Shown piece after piece: positions 49,237 through 61,817 of a stretch of DNA of 64,000 bases (positions are counted from its first letter, which is position 1; each line of letters opens with the position of its first letter). This DNA comes from Neodontobutis hainanensis (taxonomy: Eukaryota; Chordata; Actinopteri; Gobiiformes; Odontobutidae). A program made the position numbers and the translations under genes. The stretch is taken from the NCBI GenBank assembly GCA_024349245.1, contig JALDNG010000993.1, forward strand, positions 1-64,000, given 5' to 3'. The notes beneath the pieces are model-generated. The model saw only the letters and a list, made by a program, of their open reading frames with translations, ran no database searches and was not told where the DNA came from.

Positions 49237-50582
49237 CTTATGAGAATAACTATCGAATAATATCTTAGCACAATTTCTAATTTTACATTTGAGATATTAA
49301 ATGAAGAATAAAGCTAATTCTTTTGAGTAAAACGACTTTAAAACCTAAACAAGATTAAACTAATACTCCGCGTAACCTAAATATGAAAACCGCCTATTTT
49401 TCTATTTTATAAAATATTTCATTTTCTTACAAAGAGTTAGTTTAGGCTTAAAAATCACACATTTAACTCAAATAAATGGGATACCACAGCAATCCTATTT
49501 AACATATTTTATTATATCATTCACCAAGAGGCAACACTTTTCAGTGTATGAATCAACTATCAAACCAAATTATCGATAATATGAAAGAAATCTAATTTTC
49601 AGCCTAAAAATAAAGAGGTCAATTTTTTTATGATAGGATTTTAAAAATAATTACAATTATTCATTAAATTTTAAGTTTTGTAACATTTTGATCATCATAT
49701 TACTCTTTATTTAACTGTCGTAAACGAAATCGATGAATGACGACCTACTCTGATTAAATAACAAGAAAAATATTGCCATCTTTTACTTTTGCTTTATCTG
49801 AATTTAAACTCTCTGTGTAATTTTTTATGAATAATCAAAGCATATTTTATATTCATATGAATTTCACAAACATGTTAAATATTACAGATTCAGTAAGCGT
49901 TGATAGTCGGTATCACATGAACACAGAAACTCAGTTTATGAAAAGTATCGATAATTCTACAAAATGGAGTCTATTTTACAAAATTTCAAAGAATTAATTA
50001 AAACGATAAATATTCATATCAAGAAAAATATATTGATAATTAATTTTTGCTTTATTTGATCATGACGTATAACCAATAAACGTCACATCTGTTTTTTGAG
50101 AAAATGGTAAAACCGATTAGAAAAATTAGTTATTTGTTTAATTAAGATAAAATTTGCTGATTCATAAAATAATAAGTCTTTTTTAATGGAAATTCCAACC
50201 GCTTTAGACATGAAATTACATTAGTTCTTATTTTCTTATTATTTAATTCCGTTTGATAAAATATTTCTACAATAAATTTTCGTCCCTTCTGTTGATACAA
50301 TTTTTCAGTTTCTTGATTGATGCTATAAATTTTTAAGGTATTTAGGTGAATGACAAAACTCTTGTAACAAAAACGATTTAATCCCAGCTATAATAAAATA
50401 AATCAAAGACAAAAAATTTGTTGCTTCTTGAATTAAAAAAGTGTATTATTTTTATTAATTTGTTTGAGACTAACACGATATAAATTAGAAAATGTTTCTG
50501 TTGTTCTTTTTTTTCTGAAAATATTTTGTTTACGAAATGTTCATTTTACAAGATTAAACGGTCACCTATCATCCTATCACAC

Positions 50583-50672
50583 GTCACTAAACGTTACTTC
50601 TTGTTCTACCAATACCTCCTCTTTCTTTGTTTCTTCAAAATCAAGATATTTTATTTTCGAGCTTTTCTCTAA
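50583..50672 (-). CDS. candidate exon (90 nt, phase 0)
   Basis: Acceptor ...ttttaataag, donor gtgtga. Thirty codons reading 'LEKSSKIKYLDFEETKKE' and 'EVLVEQEVTFSD', acidic and coding-like. A 93-codon frame on the opposite strand (50464-50745) is interpreted as its shadow. Confidence 0.5.
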
Positions 50673-50816
50673 CTTATTAAAAGTTCCTCATTTTATAAAC
50701 TTTTTATTCACAAATCAAAATAAAAATCCTTTCATTTACATTTAGTTGAAATTTTAACAGTTTTATAAATTGTCTATCCAAAAATTTTTCTTCTGACATA
50801 ACCCTATAATTTTCAC

Positions 50817-50828
50817 AAAATCGTCCCT
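50817..50828 (-). CDS. candidate micro-exon (12 nt)
   Basis: Acceptor ...caccatttag, donor gtgaaa. Reads RDDF. Very short; support is positional only. Confidence 0.25.
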
Positions 50829-50908
50829 CTAAATGGTGAAAATTATAATTTTATCACTTTAACTATGGATGCTAATAATGACTCTATACTATTCTCAAAA
50901 AGATCCAC

Positions 50909-50935
50909 CTCGATTTGCCGCGCAATATTATTATG
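50909..50935 (-). CDS. candidate micro-exon (27 nt)
   Basis: Acceptor ...catattttcag, donor gtggat. Reads 'HNNIARQIE', phase 0, with a GC-rich core. Confidence 0.5.
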
Positions 50936-51929
50936 CTGAAAATATGACAAAATCATGGTTTAATTTTTAATTTATTCAAGAAAATTAACATCTTTACAAC
51001 AGATACATTTTAAATATTCCTATGATGCGAGATGGCAATAGGGGGATCCAAGTGACTAATTAACTGATGGAAAAATTGAATAAATTAGACAACAACTTAA
51101 AAATTTCTATGAATTAGATCACTTTTGCTTATCTAGAAAATAAACATCTTTGTTTTTGATTTTAACGTTCTTGGTTTAAGACAAAAAACTTAAAGATTTT
51201 GTAAGAACTATTATCGATTGTTGATCGATTCAAATACAATCAAAAAAAGATTATTCGTACATTTATAATCGAATTTTCATTTAGCTGTCTTAAAACACGA
51301 GTTCAGGTATTCCAGTTCGAAAAATAATATAAGATATAGAAATACGCTCTCAAAATATTGAAACCAATTCAGCTTTTTTAATCAAAACCTTACAAGTATT
51401 GCTTCTATAGACAACTTTATATTCTCTCTGTCTCAGCAACTACATGAGAATCATAGTTTAATTCTATTCCACCCAGATCTTTCAAATAATAAAGCAGTAA
51501 AAATAGATATAAAATGAATAAAGTGCGCGAGAACTATAAAACCTTCTATCAGATCAGAAATATTCAAAAATAAAAGAATTTAATGTTATGACCTCCTGAA
51601 AACCTATTCATTAAAGTAAAATTTATGCCAAAAGAACATTTTTATATGAAACTCAAGTATTAAATATTTACTCAGTTAATCTTTGTTTTAAAAAATATAT
51701 ACTGAAGTTTAAGAGTTCATATAATTTTAATCACCACTAATTTTGTTAAAACTGTTTAAAAAAACATGGGTTAAACGTTTGTAGTAAGCTAAAAATATAA
51801 AAGATCCATTATAACCTCTTCGCAACATTTTAGCGCATTTTTCAAAAAGTCGTGTGAGTATATTATCCCTTTTCCTAACTTTTTCTTGTCAATTATTTAA
51901 CTTCCTTTAACTCCACGAGAGTATTTTAG

Positions 51930-52393
51930 ACGAAGGAAAAACCGAACGGATTCGGAGAAAAATTCGAGAAATCGGAAAACAAAATAATAAAATTTTATGA
52001 TTTATATCATTGTCATGATATTTTTTCAATCGATCACGAAGAAGAAAATTTTAAAAAAGATGGTATTAAAATATTTTTTAAAAATTGATTGATCAAAGGA
52101 ATGATGAAGTAGATTTCGTTAAATTCGCCGATATTTTGTTACAATACCATACCAAGCTCTGGCGATTATTGCCTCTTTCTTTCTTAATTACAAGAAAATT
52201 CAAAATTAATATCTTTTCACAATTTCTTCAAACTGTTTTAAATATTCATATGTTTTTCAAAGTTGAATTTTTAATCTCGCATCTGTTAGTTCACGCGAAA
52301 GTGAAAGTAAAATTCAATTCTAGTATTATTTATGAAATTAGCAATGGGCTAATTCTAGAGGCTTTATACAATCACAAGAAAAATATCAAATAA
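51930..52393 (+). CDS. unidentified gene, 3' part (two exons)
   Basis: Exon 51930-52062 follows gagtattttag and reads 'TKEKPNGFGEKFEKSENK' ... 'IDHEEENFKKD'. A 50-nt GT-AG intron (52063-52112) leads in frame to 'DFVKFADILLQYHTKLWRLL' and on to TAA 52391-52393: 138 codons with no internal stop. The first half is charged, the second half Phe/Ile/Leu/Lys-rich. The second exon was open long enough (over 90 codons) that chance is unlikely but possible. No start exon found; family not recognised. Confidence 0.4.
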
Positions 52394-53649
52394 ATTCACA
52401 ATTATATCAATAAAAGAATTTAAATAAGGAATTTCTTTATGATCTCATCGAATTTACAACGATTAATATTTCATTTTTCTGTTTGCATGAACAGAAGATG
52501 AAATGATTTAAATGGAACTTTTTAAAAATTGTTCAATATTTTTGATGAGTTTTCTTAGTCAAATCGAACGTTACATCCAAATTTAAATTTATCACAATAT
52601 AAAGCAAGAGTTCAAAATAAACATGAAGACGATATTTTAACAAATTGAACTTGTTAAAAAACTAAAAAGCATAAAGGATATTAAAAATATTTAAATTTGT
52701 AACAATATATACACCATAACTATCGTCTTTTTACAGAAAAATTGATATTTACTTGTGATTTTTTCATATAAATTAGCAAGAGCTCAAAGAGTTTCGCTGA
52801 CCTTGAAATGAACCATAAATATTTTGAAAATTATCTGAATATTTTTGATTACAAAATCTAATGACGAAACAGACTCACCACCTTCAAAGTTAAAACAGTT
52901 CATAAGATATCTTTAACGCTTTTGATATTTAAACTTGGCTGTGATGCAATATTTTCCTTATAATCTGAGTATTACTTTATATGTTGAAAATTTTCCTAAA
53001 ACGTAAATTTTGAAATACTTTCGAGTCCGCGTTTATTCACTTTATATGTTTTATCTAAGAAGTGAAAAAAAGATGTAGATATAAACTTCTATATTATTCA
53101 AAAAATATCATATTTTAAGAACAAAAAAACTCCTCTGAAACGAAATCCAGATAAAAAATTATCCTATCTACAATGGAAACTTAAGATTGGGTCACTGAGG
53201 ATTCTTCTAAGTAATGGGTGGCACATTGAATAAACTAGAATGTTTTAATTTAAATTAGATACACCCTTAAACAATTGATTTTTATCCGATAGCCACTTAT
53301 GATAGAGTTAAACTATAATTATCAACGGAATCCAGATAATAAAATATTCAAAATCTCTCTATCCAATGTAGGTCAGGTCACTAGATTTCGAAAAACACAT
53401 TATGATATTAATTACACTATATTTAAAATCTAAAATTAAAAAAGTTCTGAACTAAATTTAAAATCGAAAGCATCCCTCGTATCCGGAAAAAATTAGCATA
53501 ATTTATTTTCCAAAACATCGTGCATTATTTAGTCTTGTATTGAATAACATTTTCAGCTGAAAATATAAGTTAACTTCAATTCTCTCAAAAAAAATTTCCA
53601 AGTTAAGCCACAAATTCTGTAATAATCAGATTTTATTCCTTGAACGTAC

Positions 53650-53726
53650 CTGACTATATCCACAACCATATTCATCTTGACTCAGACGTTTTCTGCCATC
53701 TACAAAATTTACTATCTTGTCGTCTG
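53650..53726 (-). CDS. candidate exon (77 nt)
   Basis: Acceptor ...tgatacgtag, donor gtacgt. Reads 'DDKIVNFVDGRKRLSQ' then 'DEYGCGYSQ' after two bases carried in. Distinctly GC-richer and coding-like; possibly extracellular (paired Cys context), but unidentified. Confidence 0.5.
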
Positions 53727-54304
53727 CTACGTATCAAAATTCTAATCTGCTTCTAAAAAAGTTTCTCGATTCTCGAAATAATAAAATAGTTGAAGAAAAT
53801 ATGGTTTTTAATCAGTAAACCATAACAAAAATTCATACCCAATAGCGGATTAACAATATTTGATTTTAAATTATGTAAGTCAGTAAAATATTGACAAAAA
53901 TATTTTAACTAAAGAATAAATATGAAATTATAGAATCATATAGTTCAGTTTTTAATATAATGCGCAAGTGTTAAATATCAAAATACTGAGAATTATTTTA
54001 AAATGAGGCGTTGAACTATTTATACATTGAGATCTGTGGTTTAAAAAAGAATGTTTAAAACCAACTTAGTTTTAAAATAGTTCATGATTAATATTTTGAT
54101 CATTATTGTCCTTAACAATGTGTATCGCAACTTAAATGACGTTATCAATGAGTATTTATAGGATTTTGATGATATAATAACAATAAAAATTGTGAAGTTT
54201 TTGTCCTAAAACATTTTCTAAATTTTACAAAAAACAGAATAAAATGTTTTTTCTAATTTTTTAAAACCTAGAAGTATAGGGATCTCTTCCGTTTATTTTC
54301 TTAC

Positions 54305-54338
54305 TTGGTTCAGCAGTTTTGAATTTACCAAAACAGCT
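54305..54338 (-). CDS. candidate micro-exon (34 nt)
   Basis: Acceptor ...caatggttag, donor gtaaga (near-consensus). Reads 'AVLVNSKLLNQ' after one carried base. Confidence 0.45.
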
Positions 54339-54952
54339 CTAACCATTGATTTAATTTTATAGAATTCTTTAATGCACAAAAATTGCATATACTCACAACA
54401 AATATATTTTTTCACTTGTCAGGTGTGTAAATAAAAAAGAACGGGCAGAGTTCTTAACATTGGTAAAAATATAAAAAAAATTGTTATTTCTTCTTAATTT
54501 CAAAAAGTATGAAAATTTGTGAATTATTACATTATAAAAGAGTGTATTTTACAAAAAAAAGTATTTATGATTTGATAAGAGTTTTTTATTTTTCACTTAT
54601 AGATAATGTATTGAAGTACTAGTATTTAGGCAATTGATTAAAGAAAGTCTAAAAGGCCCCTGATACTCATTGAGATAAATTTATTTCTCTTTCAAAAAAG
54701 ATTCGAAAAAATATTAGAAAAGTTTTTTCACACAATGAAAAGTCGAAGATAAAAATAAAATACCTTTTGGCTGCAATATTTTGGTTTGAATAAATATCAA
54801 CCATTTGAAAAAAAGTCATTTAATAAACAAAAATAAATAGTTTAAAAACATGAAAATGTGCTAAAACAACTTAAAAAAATATAACCTTTCAAATACTATA
54901 AAATAACCTTCCTGAGTTTATAAAAAAATTATGAAGCTTTTTAAGACAAAAC

Positions 54953-54975
54953 CGTGCACACGTTTTTGGCCGTGT
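54953..54975 (-). CDS. candidate micro-exon (23 nt)
   Basis: Acceptor ...ttcgttgtag, donor gttttg. Reads TAKNVCT after two carried bases. Confidence 0.35.
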
Positions 54976-55127
54976 CTACAACGAAATCTCAAAATAAATT
55001 TTTCCCATTAAAAAAAAATGATTTTATCAAATGAAACTATGAAAAAAGATGTCTGAAATTTATCCAAATAAATTATAACAAATAATTTTAAAAAGTGAAA
55101 TCTCAAAAATGTTTTTTTTGAGTAGAC

Positions 55128-55214
55128 AAATAAAAAATCGATGAAAAGTTTTTGGTGTCTGCCAGAAACAATTATTTTGAAACCCTTTTCAAAAAATTCT
55201 TCATCTTTCACCAT
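55128..55214 (-). CDS. candidate first exon (87 nt)
   Basis: ATG 55214-55212 'MVKDEEFFEKGFKIIVSG', 'RHQKLFIDFLF', then donor gtctac; 29 codons exactly. It is the highest-coordinate coding-like start before the secreted-protein gene and could be the 5' end of the minus-strand exon series; the link is inference. Confidence 0.35.
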
Positions 55215-57065
55215 TTAATTGAAATTTATGATCAGATATTAAAGTTTAAAATATTTTTGAACCATATGATCAGAATAGAAAATTGCTTTGTGTTATGAAC
55301 AATTGAGGAATTCGGAATTAGTATCTGAAATGCAAATAAATCGTTGCCGATGAAAGTAATAATTTAGTCATATCACATACTCTGGTTTATTCATAACCAT
55401 CTAAACAAAAATCTTTCGTTAGATAAACAAGATTTTCAATGTTCTGTCAAATATTTGAAAAAATGAGAATCTGCTCTATAAAAAATTGTTTTTTGACATT
55501 GAAATTGAATCCACACTCATTGCAAAAATTTATTTGATACAGATGTACAATGGACGTGATATGACTCATCCAAGTGCAAAAGATTATATTTTCTCACAAA
55601 ATATTCATATTTTGATTTTTAAAATTAAGATATTTATACTTTTTATCTTGATATTAATAAACTATTTTTTTATAAATAATCACCACATGTCAAATAAAAT
55701 ATAAAGACCTGGATAAATTTAAGTGTGGCATCCTCACTTTAATTTTTAGTTTCTGTTTAAATCGTGTAAAAATATTCGTCTAAAGTTTTCTTAAACACCC
55801 TATTTTAACAAAAAACCGTCGAACGTTCTCGTGATATTCAATACAATAGATTATGAACCACCTTTTCAGTTATTCCTCTGATTTAATTTAAAATTATATG
55901 AAAATGTTTTAAGTATATAAAGTGATGCACAGTCTTGATAATATTTTTACAATCGATTAATTTTCTTTAGCCTTAAGAATCAAAATATTTCATTAAAAAT
56001 TATGCTTTTTCTACCAATCTATGTATATTTGTAAATAAAAATAATTATTTGTACGTATTATGAGAAAATAAAATACTTTATTTGAAACATATTAACTGTT
56101 TGAAAATTTATTGTCAAGCTGGCAAACATGTAAATCTAAAATTTTTTGAGTATAAATGTAAAAAATTACTCAATTCACCAAAACTATTGCTTTCTTGCTT
56201 TAAAATTATTAAAACCTTAATGAGCTTAAGCAAATATAATTATATTCATGAAAAAGATTTTTAATAATATTTGACCTAAATAAAAAATTTTTCAACATTA
56301 ACAACAAACTATTTATAATTAAGATTAATTGATCTAATTGCATGCCAGATTCATTTCTTGCATTACAATCAGATATTGCCTTTCTTTCAGTAAATTTTAG
56401 ACTTTTTAAAACTTTTAAGGACACTTCTCTTTACGAAAACAAATTTATGAATGATTTTAATTTTTAAAAGAACGAATTACTTCAAACGGTTACAAAATAA
56501 CTAACGTAGAATCAAGAATTTTAAATTAGACAGATGAAAAACAAAAATTTATCTCTTAAACTTAATCCTAAATGTGATAAAAGTGTTGAAAGTTTTATAT
56601 AATTTACATTTAATATACTTTTTAAAATCTAATTTGGTATAAAAATAAATTTCAGATTTTACAAATCATAAATTTTGGTAAACATTGATGAAAATTTATA
56701 AAAACTTAAATTTATTCTACTTTTTTGATATTTTTATGTTTTTATTGTGTTTCATAAACCGAAATATTACTTTAACTTACTTATCTTTACCTTAACTAAC
56801 ACATATACTTAAATTTATTTCCAGACCTATATCGTTTCATAAAAAGAAAATTCAGATCAGTTTTAACTTAAAGGTATTCAAAATATATCATTTAAATTTT
56901 TTGATATATTTTTCTGTTGAATGATATTTAGAAGTAAAAATTATCAAAAACTTAAAAATAATATATATTTGATGAATTTTGTCATCTTTAAAATTCGGAA
57001 AATTTTCAGAAAATATCAAAACTACTCATAAGAGCTAAATTGATATTTTTCTTCAGATTGTGTCA
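55215..57065. other. AT-rich stretch without supported gene
   Basis: Frames at 55486-55704 (+), 56082-56264 (+) and 56209-56424 (-) lack splice context or composition that would separate them from chance. Confidence 0.5.
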
Positions 57066-57376
57066 TTAATTATCAATCGTAAAGTTATCTTCCCCATCAA
57101 AATTTGGATCCTTAATGTTTGATGTATCTTCTTACATAGTCACATTGATTTTTAAACGAATCTAAAAGTTCTCTCAGTTCTAGACGTAATCCCCATTCTT
57201 CATCCATGTGAACAAGAGCCGAAACCCAATCAGGTGTTGGTTCACACGCACACGTGAAAGTTTTTTTCAATGGAGATTCAGCAAAAACAACCATCTAAAT
57301 AAAAAATGTAAATGAAAAAAATATAGAAGGCACATACAAAATGAGCAAAAAACAGAAAAGCAATCTTTATCCACAT
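57066..57376 (-). CDS. small secreted protein, Cys-x33-Cys family, member A
   Basis: ATG 57376-57374 'MWIKIAFLFFAHF', intron 57295-57337 (43 nt, gtatgt...ttatttag, phase 0), then 'MVVFAESPLKKTFTC', 'CEPTPDWVSALVHM', '...LRELLDSFKNQCDY', intron 57111-57135 (25 nt, phase 0), 'DPNFDGEDNFTIDN', TAA 57068-57066; 80 aa. The N-terminus is a classic signal peptide, split by the first intron; the mature protein is about 60 aa, acidic. Two Cys 33 residues apart and P-x-P-x-W-V-x-x-L are shared with the gene at 61818, as are both intron positions. Function unknown; likely exported to the extracellular space or host. Confidence 0.8.
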
Positions 57377-59706
57377 CGTTTTTCAGATACTTTCTTAACA
57401 AAGGTATGGTTTTTTAGAAATTTTGATTAAAATTTTCATTAAATATCAATTCGTTATCTCTCATTATTCGTCTCGACATTGTTATTTTGAAAAGTTTTGT
57501 GATCAATATCCAAAGAAAGTGTTACTAAATATGATTACTTCATGTAAACTATCAGAAAAAATTCTGTATACTATAAAATTTTTGAAATATAAATTTTATT
57601 ATCTGATAAAAAACAAACATACTTTAAAAAGATGTCACCGTATCATATATGTAAGTCAACATAAATTTTAAGACATCAAAAGACAAAAATATTGACTTAA
57701 AGTTAAAAAAAATGTTTTTCCGAAGTTAAATTTCTTAAAATAATTTATATTCAGATTTCATTAACTTGGTTTTCTTTGTAACGATAATCATTATTAACAA
57801 TTGTTGACATGATTTCAATCTTCGATTTATCATTTATCACAAGAAAATAATAATTCAAAAGATTGTCATATAATTTTTACCTGAACATTAAACCCTCAAA
57901 TTCTTTAAATTTCTTCACTTCTAAAATATGATTAATGTTCACATTATGTTAGAGCACAAAGGAAAAAGATAAAATCGATTAAATTTTCTTTACTGATTAA
58001 AAAATAAATTACTTAATTGAGGGATAAAAATTGATAATAATGAGGACTTTATTTTGAGGAGTTTTCTATCCATTCAGATGATACCTGAGACCCTAAATAA
58101 AAATAAAATATAATTAAAAAAATTCATTTTAAATAAATAAATACTGTTTAACATAATTCTCAAATTAAAATCATAAATATTTCAATTGAATTGATGAAAT
58201 AAAAATTGAATTTTTTATAAAATGTTTCGAATGATGTTTTTTGTAATTTTTATTTAAAATAAATCAACTTTATATATTTTTATTTTTGGTGAAATTTTTT
58301 AAGATATTTATTTCGTTTGATATTTGTGTTAAGTTTTTTTAAATTTATGATTTTTAAAGTTTAAAGGAAGTGTATTTTATCAATTCCTTTCCCTTTTGAT
58401 ACTTTAAAATGGCGAAAATTAAAAAAATTTTAAATTTATATTGATGCCGAATTTTTTATTTTAAATTGATAAGCTATTCTCGAACATAGTTTAAAATGTA
58501 CGAAAGTAAAATATTTCTGATTTTTCAAAATACAATGATGATAAAAAATGTTAAACCATTGAAAGGTAATTAAATATAAAATAGTGTACAATTTGTAAAT
58601 ATATTTATTCAAATAAAAGTGATAAGAAATTAAAAATACAATAAGTTTAAGATGAAATTGAAAATATTTTGTTATATACTTTTTTGAAATTATTCAATAT
58701 CATACGAATATTTCGAAATACATTCCATTAAATAGTTTTGATATTTAAACAATTAATTTACTTTTAAATATGAAAGAAAAAATATTAAGATGAAAAAATA
58801 AAGTGGCTAAATACTATTATTCGTCTTATTGATCAAAAATAATTTTAAATTATTCGATAACGGGAAGAGATAGAAAAAATTTTATTTCACAACAAAGGAA
58901 AAAATAATTTTTGTGAATTGATAATTGCAAAGTCTGATATTACTTTGAGAATGATTCATAAGTTAATATTTTAAAGGATTCTCTGTGACAATATCATGTA
59001 CGTATTTGAACTCAGTGTGAAAATTATACATTAAACACTTATATTTAAAGTTAATATTGATGGATAGATTTGAAAAGAAAGTCTCTGACAATAAATTCTG
59101 AATATAACAATAATATTTAAAAACTCTCGTTGCAATGAACTTAATTTTGTCAACATTTTATATTATCTCAAATTTACCATTTAATTAGAATAATGTTGAA
59201 TGATAAAACATGAGTTTATGGTCAAGGAGGCATTTAAGAACGAAAAACTGTGAAAATACTCTTTATTTAATAATTATTATCCATATTTAAATGTGTGAAA
59301 ATGTTTTAAAATTCATAACTATTTTGATTTTCTTATAGCCATAAAAATATTCGGATATTTTAAATCTATTATTTGAATGAAATCAAATAAAACGGTAGTA
59401 TGCATTAGTGCATTTTTATTGGACCTGCACGAAAACCGAAATTGTTAGTAATTTTGATTTCAATGGTTTTAAGCTAAAAAAAGGCAATAAAATGTGCGCA
59501 GTCATTTTCTTAAGAAAACGTGCAGAGCCAAATTAACAGTGTCTGACAGAAAGATTATTTCAATTAGTATTTATAAAAGCAAAAAATTATCCATTTTAAA
59601 GTCACATCACAATAATATACAAACTGATTTATTGAAAAAAAATCAACCAGATTTGAAGGTTTAAAAATCCACTTTACAAACAAATGCTACTCGATGTACT
59701 CGTAAA
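57377..59706. other. AT-rich stretch without supported gene
   Basis: 57423-57671 (+) is an 82-codon frame starting 47 bp from member A in divergent orientation, but it has no ATG at its start and AT-driven composition. Nothing else seen. Confidence 0.5.
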
Positions 59707-59826
59707 TTATAACAATATTAAATGTAAAATTCCAAAAAATACAACGCTTACACCAAAGTTATAGAAAATAATGGATGCCAGAGTCTTAATAACATTGAAT
59801 CTGCTTTTACTGAGCCAATACGCTCC
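59707..59826 (-). CDS. candidate terminal exon, two open frames
   Basis: Follows a strong acceptor (atttccttttag). Phase 0 reads 'GAYWLSKSRFNVIKTLAS' and a hydrophobic tail to TAA 59709-59707. The +1 frame, entered with two bases, reads 'WERIGSVKADSMLLRLWHP' and also stays open to a stop slightly earlier. Phase agreement with the upstream exons favours the second reading. Confidence 0.45.
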   Translation of the reverse strand, partial: GAYWLSKSRFNVIKTLASIIFYNFGVSVVFFGILHLILL

Positions 59827-59872
59827 CTAAAAGGAAATAAATTTCTTAATTATAAATTACAAGTTGAAAAAC

Positions 59873-59919
59873 CAAAAATATCCATGTATCATGATATGAT
59901 CCCCAAATTGATTTTTTCT
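59873..59919 (-). CDS. candidate exon (47 nt)
   Basis: Between ...gttaatcag and gttttt. Reads 'RKNQFGDHIMIHGYF' (phase 0) or 'KKSIWGSYHDTWIFL' (phase 2); a 46-nt intron separates it from 59707-59826. Confidence 0.4.
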
Positions 59920-59942
59920 CTGATTAACTGTAATTCGAGTAC

Positions 59943-59979
59943 ATTTTTTGGCGTACGCTTAGATAAACTCAAAATTCCT
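59943..59979 (-). CDS. candidate exon (37 nt)
   Basis: Acceptor ...aactttaaag, donor gtactc. Reads 'GILSLSKRTPKN', leaving in phase 0. Confidence 0.4.
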
Positions 59980-61817
59980 CTTTAAAGTTCACGATAGTGA
60001 CGACATATGAAATAGGTGTTAAGGTATATGTTTCATCTTTTTTTATCAATAACAGGAAAAATCTATAACTTTTAATGAGCTGTTCCTTGTTAAAATAGTT
60101 ATACTTTTTGGGTAAAAAATATGTTTATATGATGACTTTTAATTTTCATAGGCATAATTTATATCCATCAAAAATGATTTCCAAGAAAAAAATTTAATTC
60201 GATACCGTTTTTCAATAAACTGTTAATACTGAAGATTAAAAAATTTTGATAAATGATTTAACTCAGAAAGAATTCATGGTTTTTGTAGAGACACTTAATT
60301 CAATACCGATTAATACAATTTAAGATTGTTTAAAATTTTTACATTAAAAATTGTGATAATAACATAAAATAACTCTGGATATATTTCACAAATAAAAAGA
60401 TGAAGAGATTTTATCCTTCCATATGGAGTGGATCTGTTAGTACAACCTAAGAGTTAACAAATTAAAAAAACAACGTGTTAGAAAGATATAATTGACAGTG
60501 AAATGAAATTATCGTTTATACATACTCATGTTTATCAACCAATCAGAAAAATAAAAGAATCTGAATTTACTTTCCTTTCAAAAACTGCAACTAGATCTTG
60601 AAAAATACAGAAATTCATTTTTAATCAGGCTATAATGAAGAAATCTATACTTTATGAATAAAAAGATAAACTAAAAACACTGAATATAAGTATTTAAATT
60701 TCGTTATTCTTCCACGGAGCACGCGCGTCTACTTTTATAGATTTTAAAATCACTCTCATTAAAAATAGACATTCAAAAATTTGGACACTTATACACTTTC
60801 AAAAAAAATTAATTTCACCATGTGATAGGAGCTTTTATTATATTTTCTTAGTTATTTAATTCTGAAAATTTGGATAAAAACACAATATACACTAAAACAT
60901 TTCAATATAAATGCTAAATTAAAGATATTAAAAATAACGATAATTTCCGGTTTTTAGTCGCATATTTTTAATATGTGTAGGTAATTGTAATGCGCAGAGT
61001 CAAAATTTAATAAATAATAATATTTATTATCTTACATTGAAAATTTCAACTTCACAAATGACCAAATAATATCCATGCCTTTTTTCATAATTTATCTAAT
61101 AAGGCTCCGAAAGCAAATTTTTTTAATTCAAAATTTATTTTATGATTTTAATGACAGTCAACTTTACATTATTTGAATACATTCTTTATTTTTAATGGGA
61201 GTGATATTATGATAAGATTTTTATTTTGGTGTTTGGCTAGACTCTAATATCAGACTATTATTAAAATTATATTTATTTAAAATCGTTTTATTTATCAAAT
61301 TTTAAATATGATCTAATAATTTTAATTATTTTAAAATATAGGTCTTTTCAATTATCGAAATGTATTTAACATCAGAAAATATTCAGATAGAGGACACTTT
61401 CTCCGTTGCACTGAAGTATTAAAAAAGGAAACCTCACTAAATGCATTAACTTAGGTAAAAATACTTCGTAATACAAATTTTAGTTATGTCGCCTTTGAAT
61501 ATCCTCAACAATTAGATTATTTTGACAGATTACTTGAAGAATGAGAATTGAGAAATTTTAAATTCAATATAAATTTTTTATAAATGAATTTTTAAATATT
61601 TTCGAATTTCGATAACACCAATCAAACCCTTAAATATAATATCAGTATTCCAGCGATCTTTATAAATAACCTAAATCAAATATCTCTTCTTTAACACATT
61701 CATTGAGGCAAAAATAAAAATGTTTACCTCATAATAAATTTTGAAATGTCGAGATAAAAATTTTGACATAATCTGTCAAATTAAATTAGACTGCCGATTT
61801 GCTGATTAATCAAAGAA
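59980..61817. other. AT-rich stretch with few isolated islands
   Basis: A possible + strand exon of 25 nt lies near 61393-61417 (cagatag before, gtatta after). A GC-rich spot near 60716-60735 has several competing splice readings. No gene model possible. Confidence 0.45.

Noticed and set aside
51010..51060. GC-rich spot with a possible + strand donor (CCAA|gtgact)
   Set aside because: No convincing acceptor and no donor on the minus strand; left unassigned.
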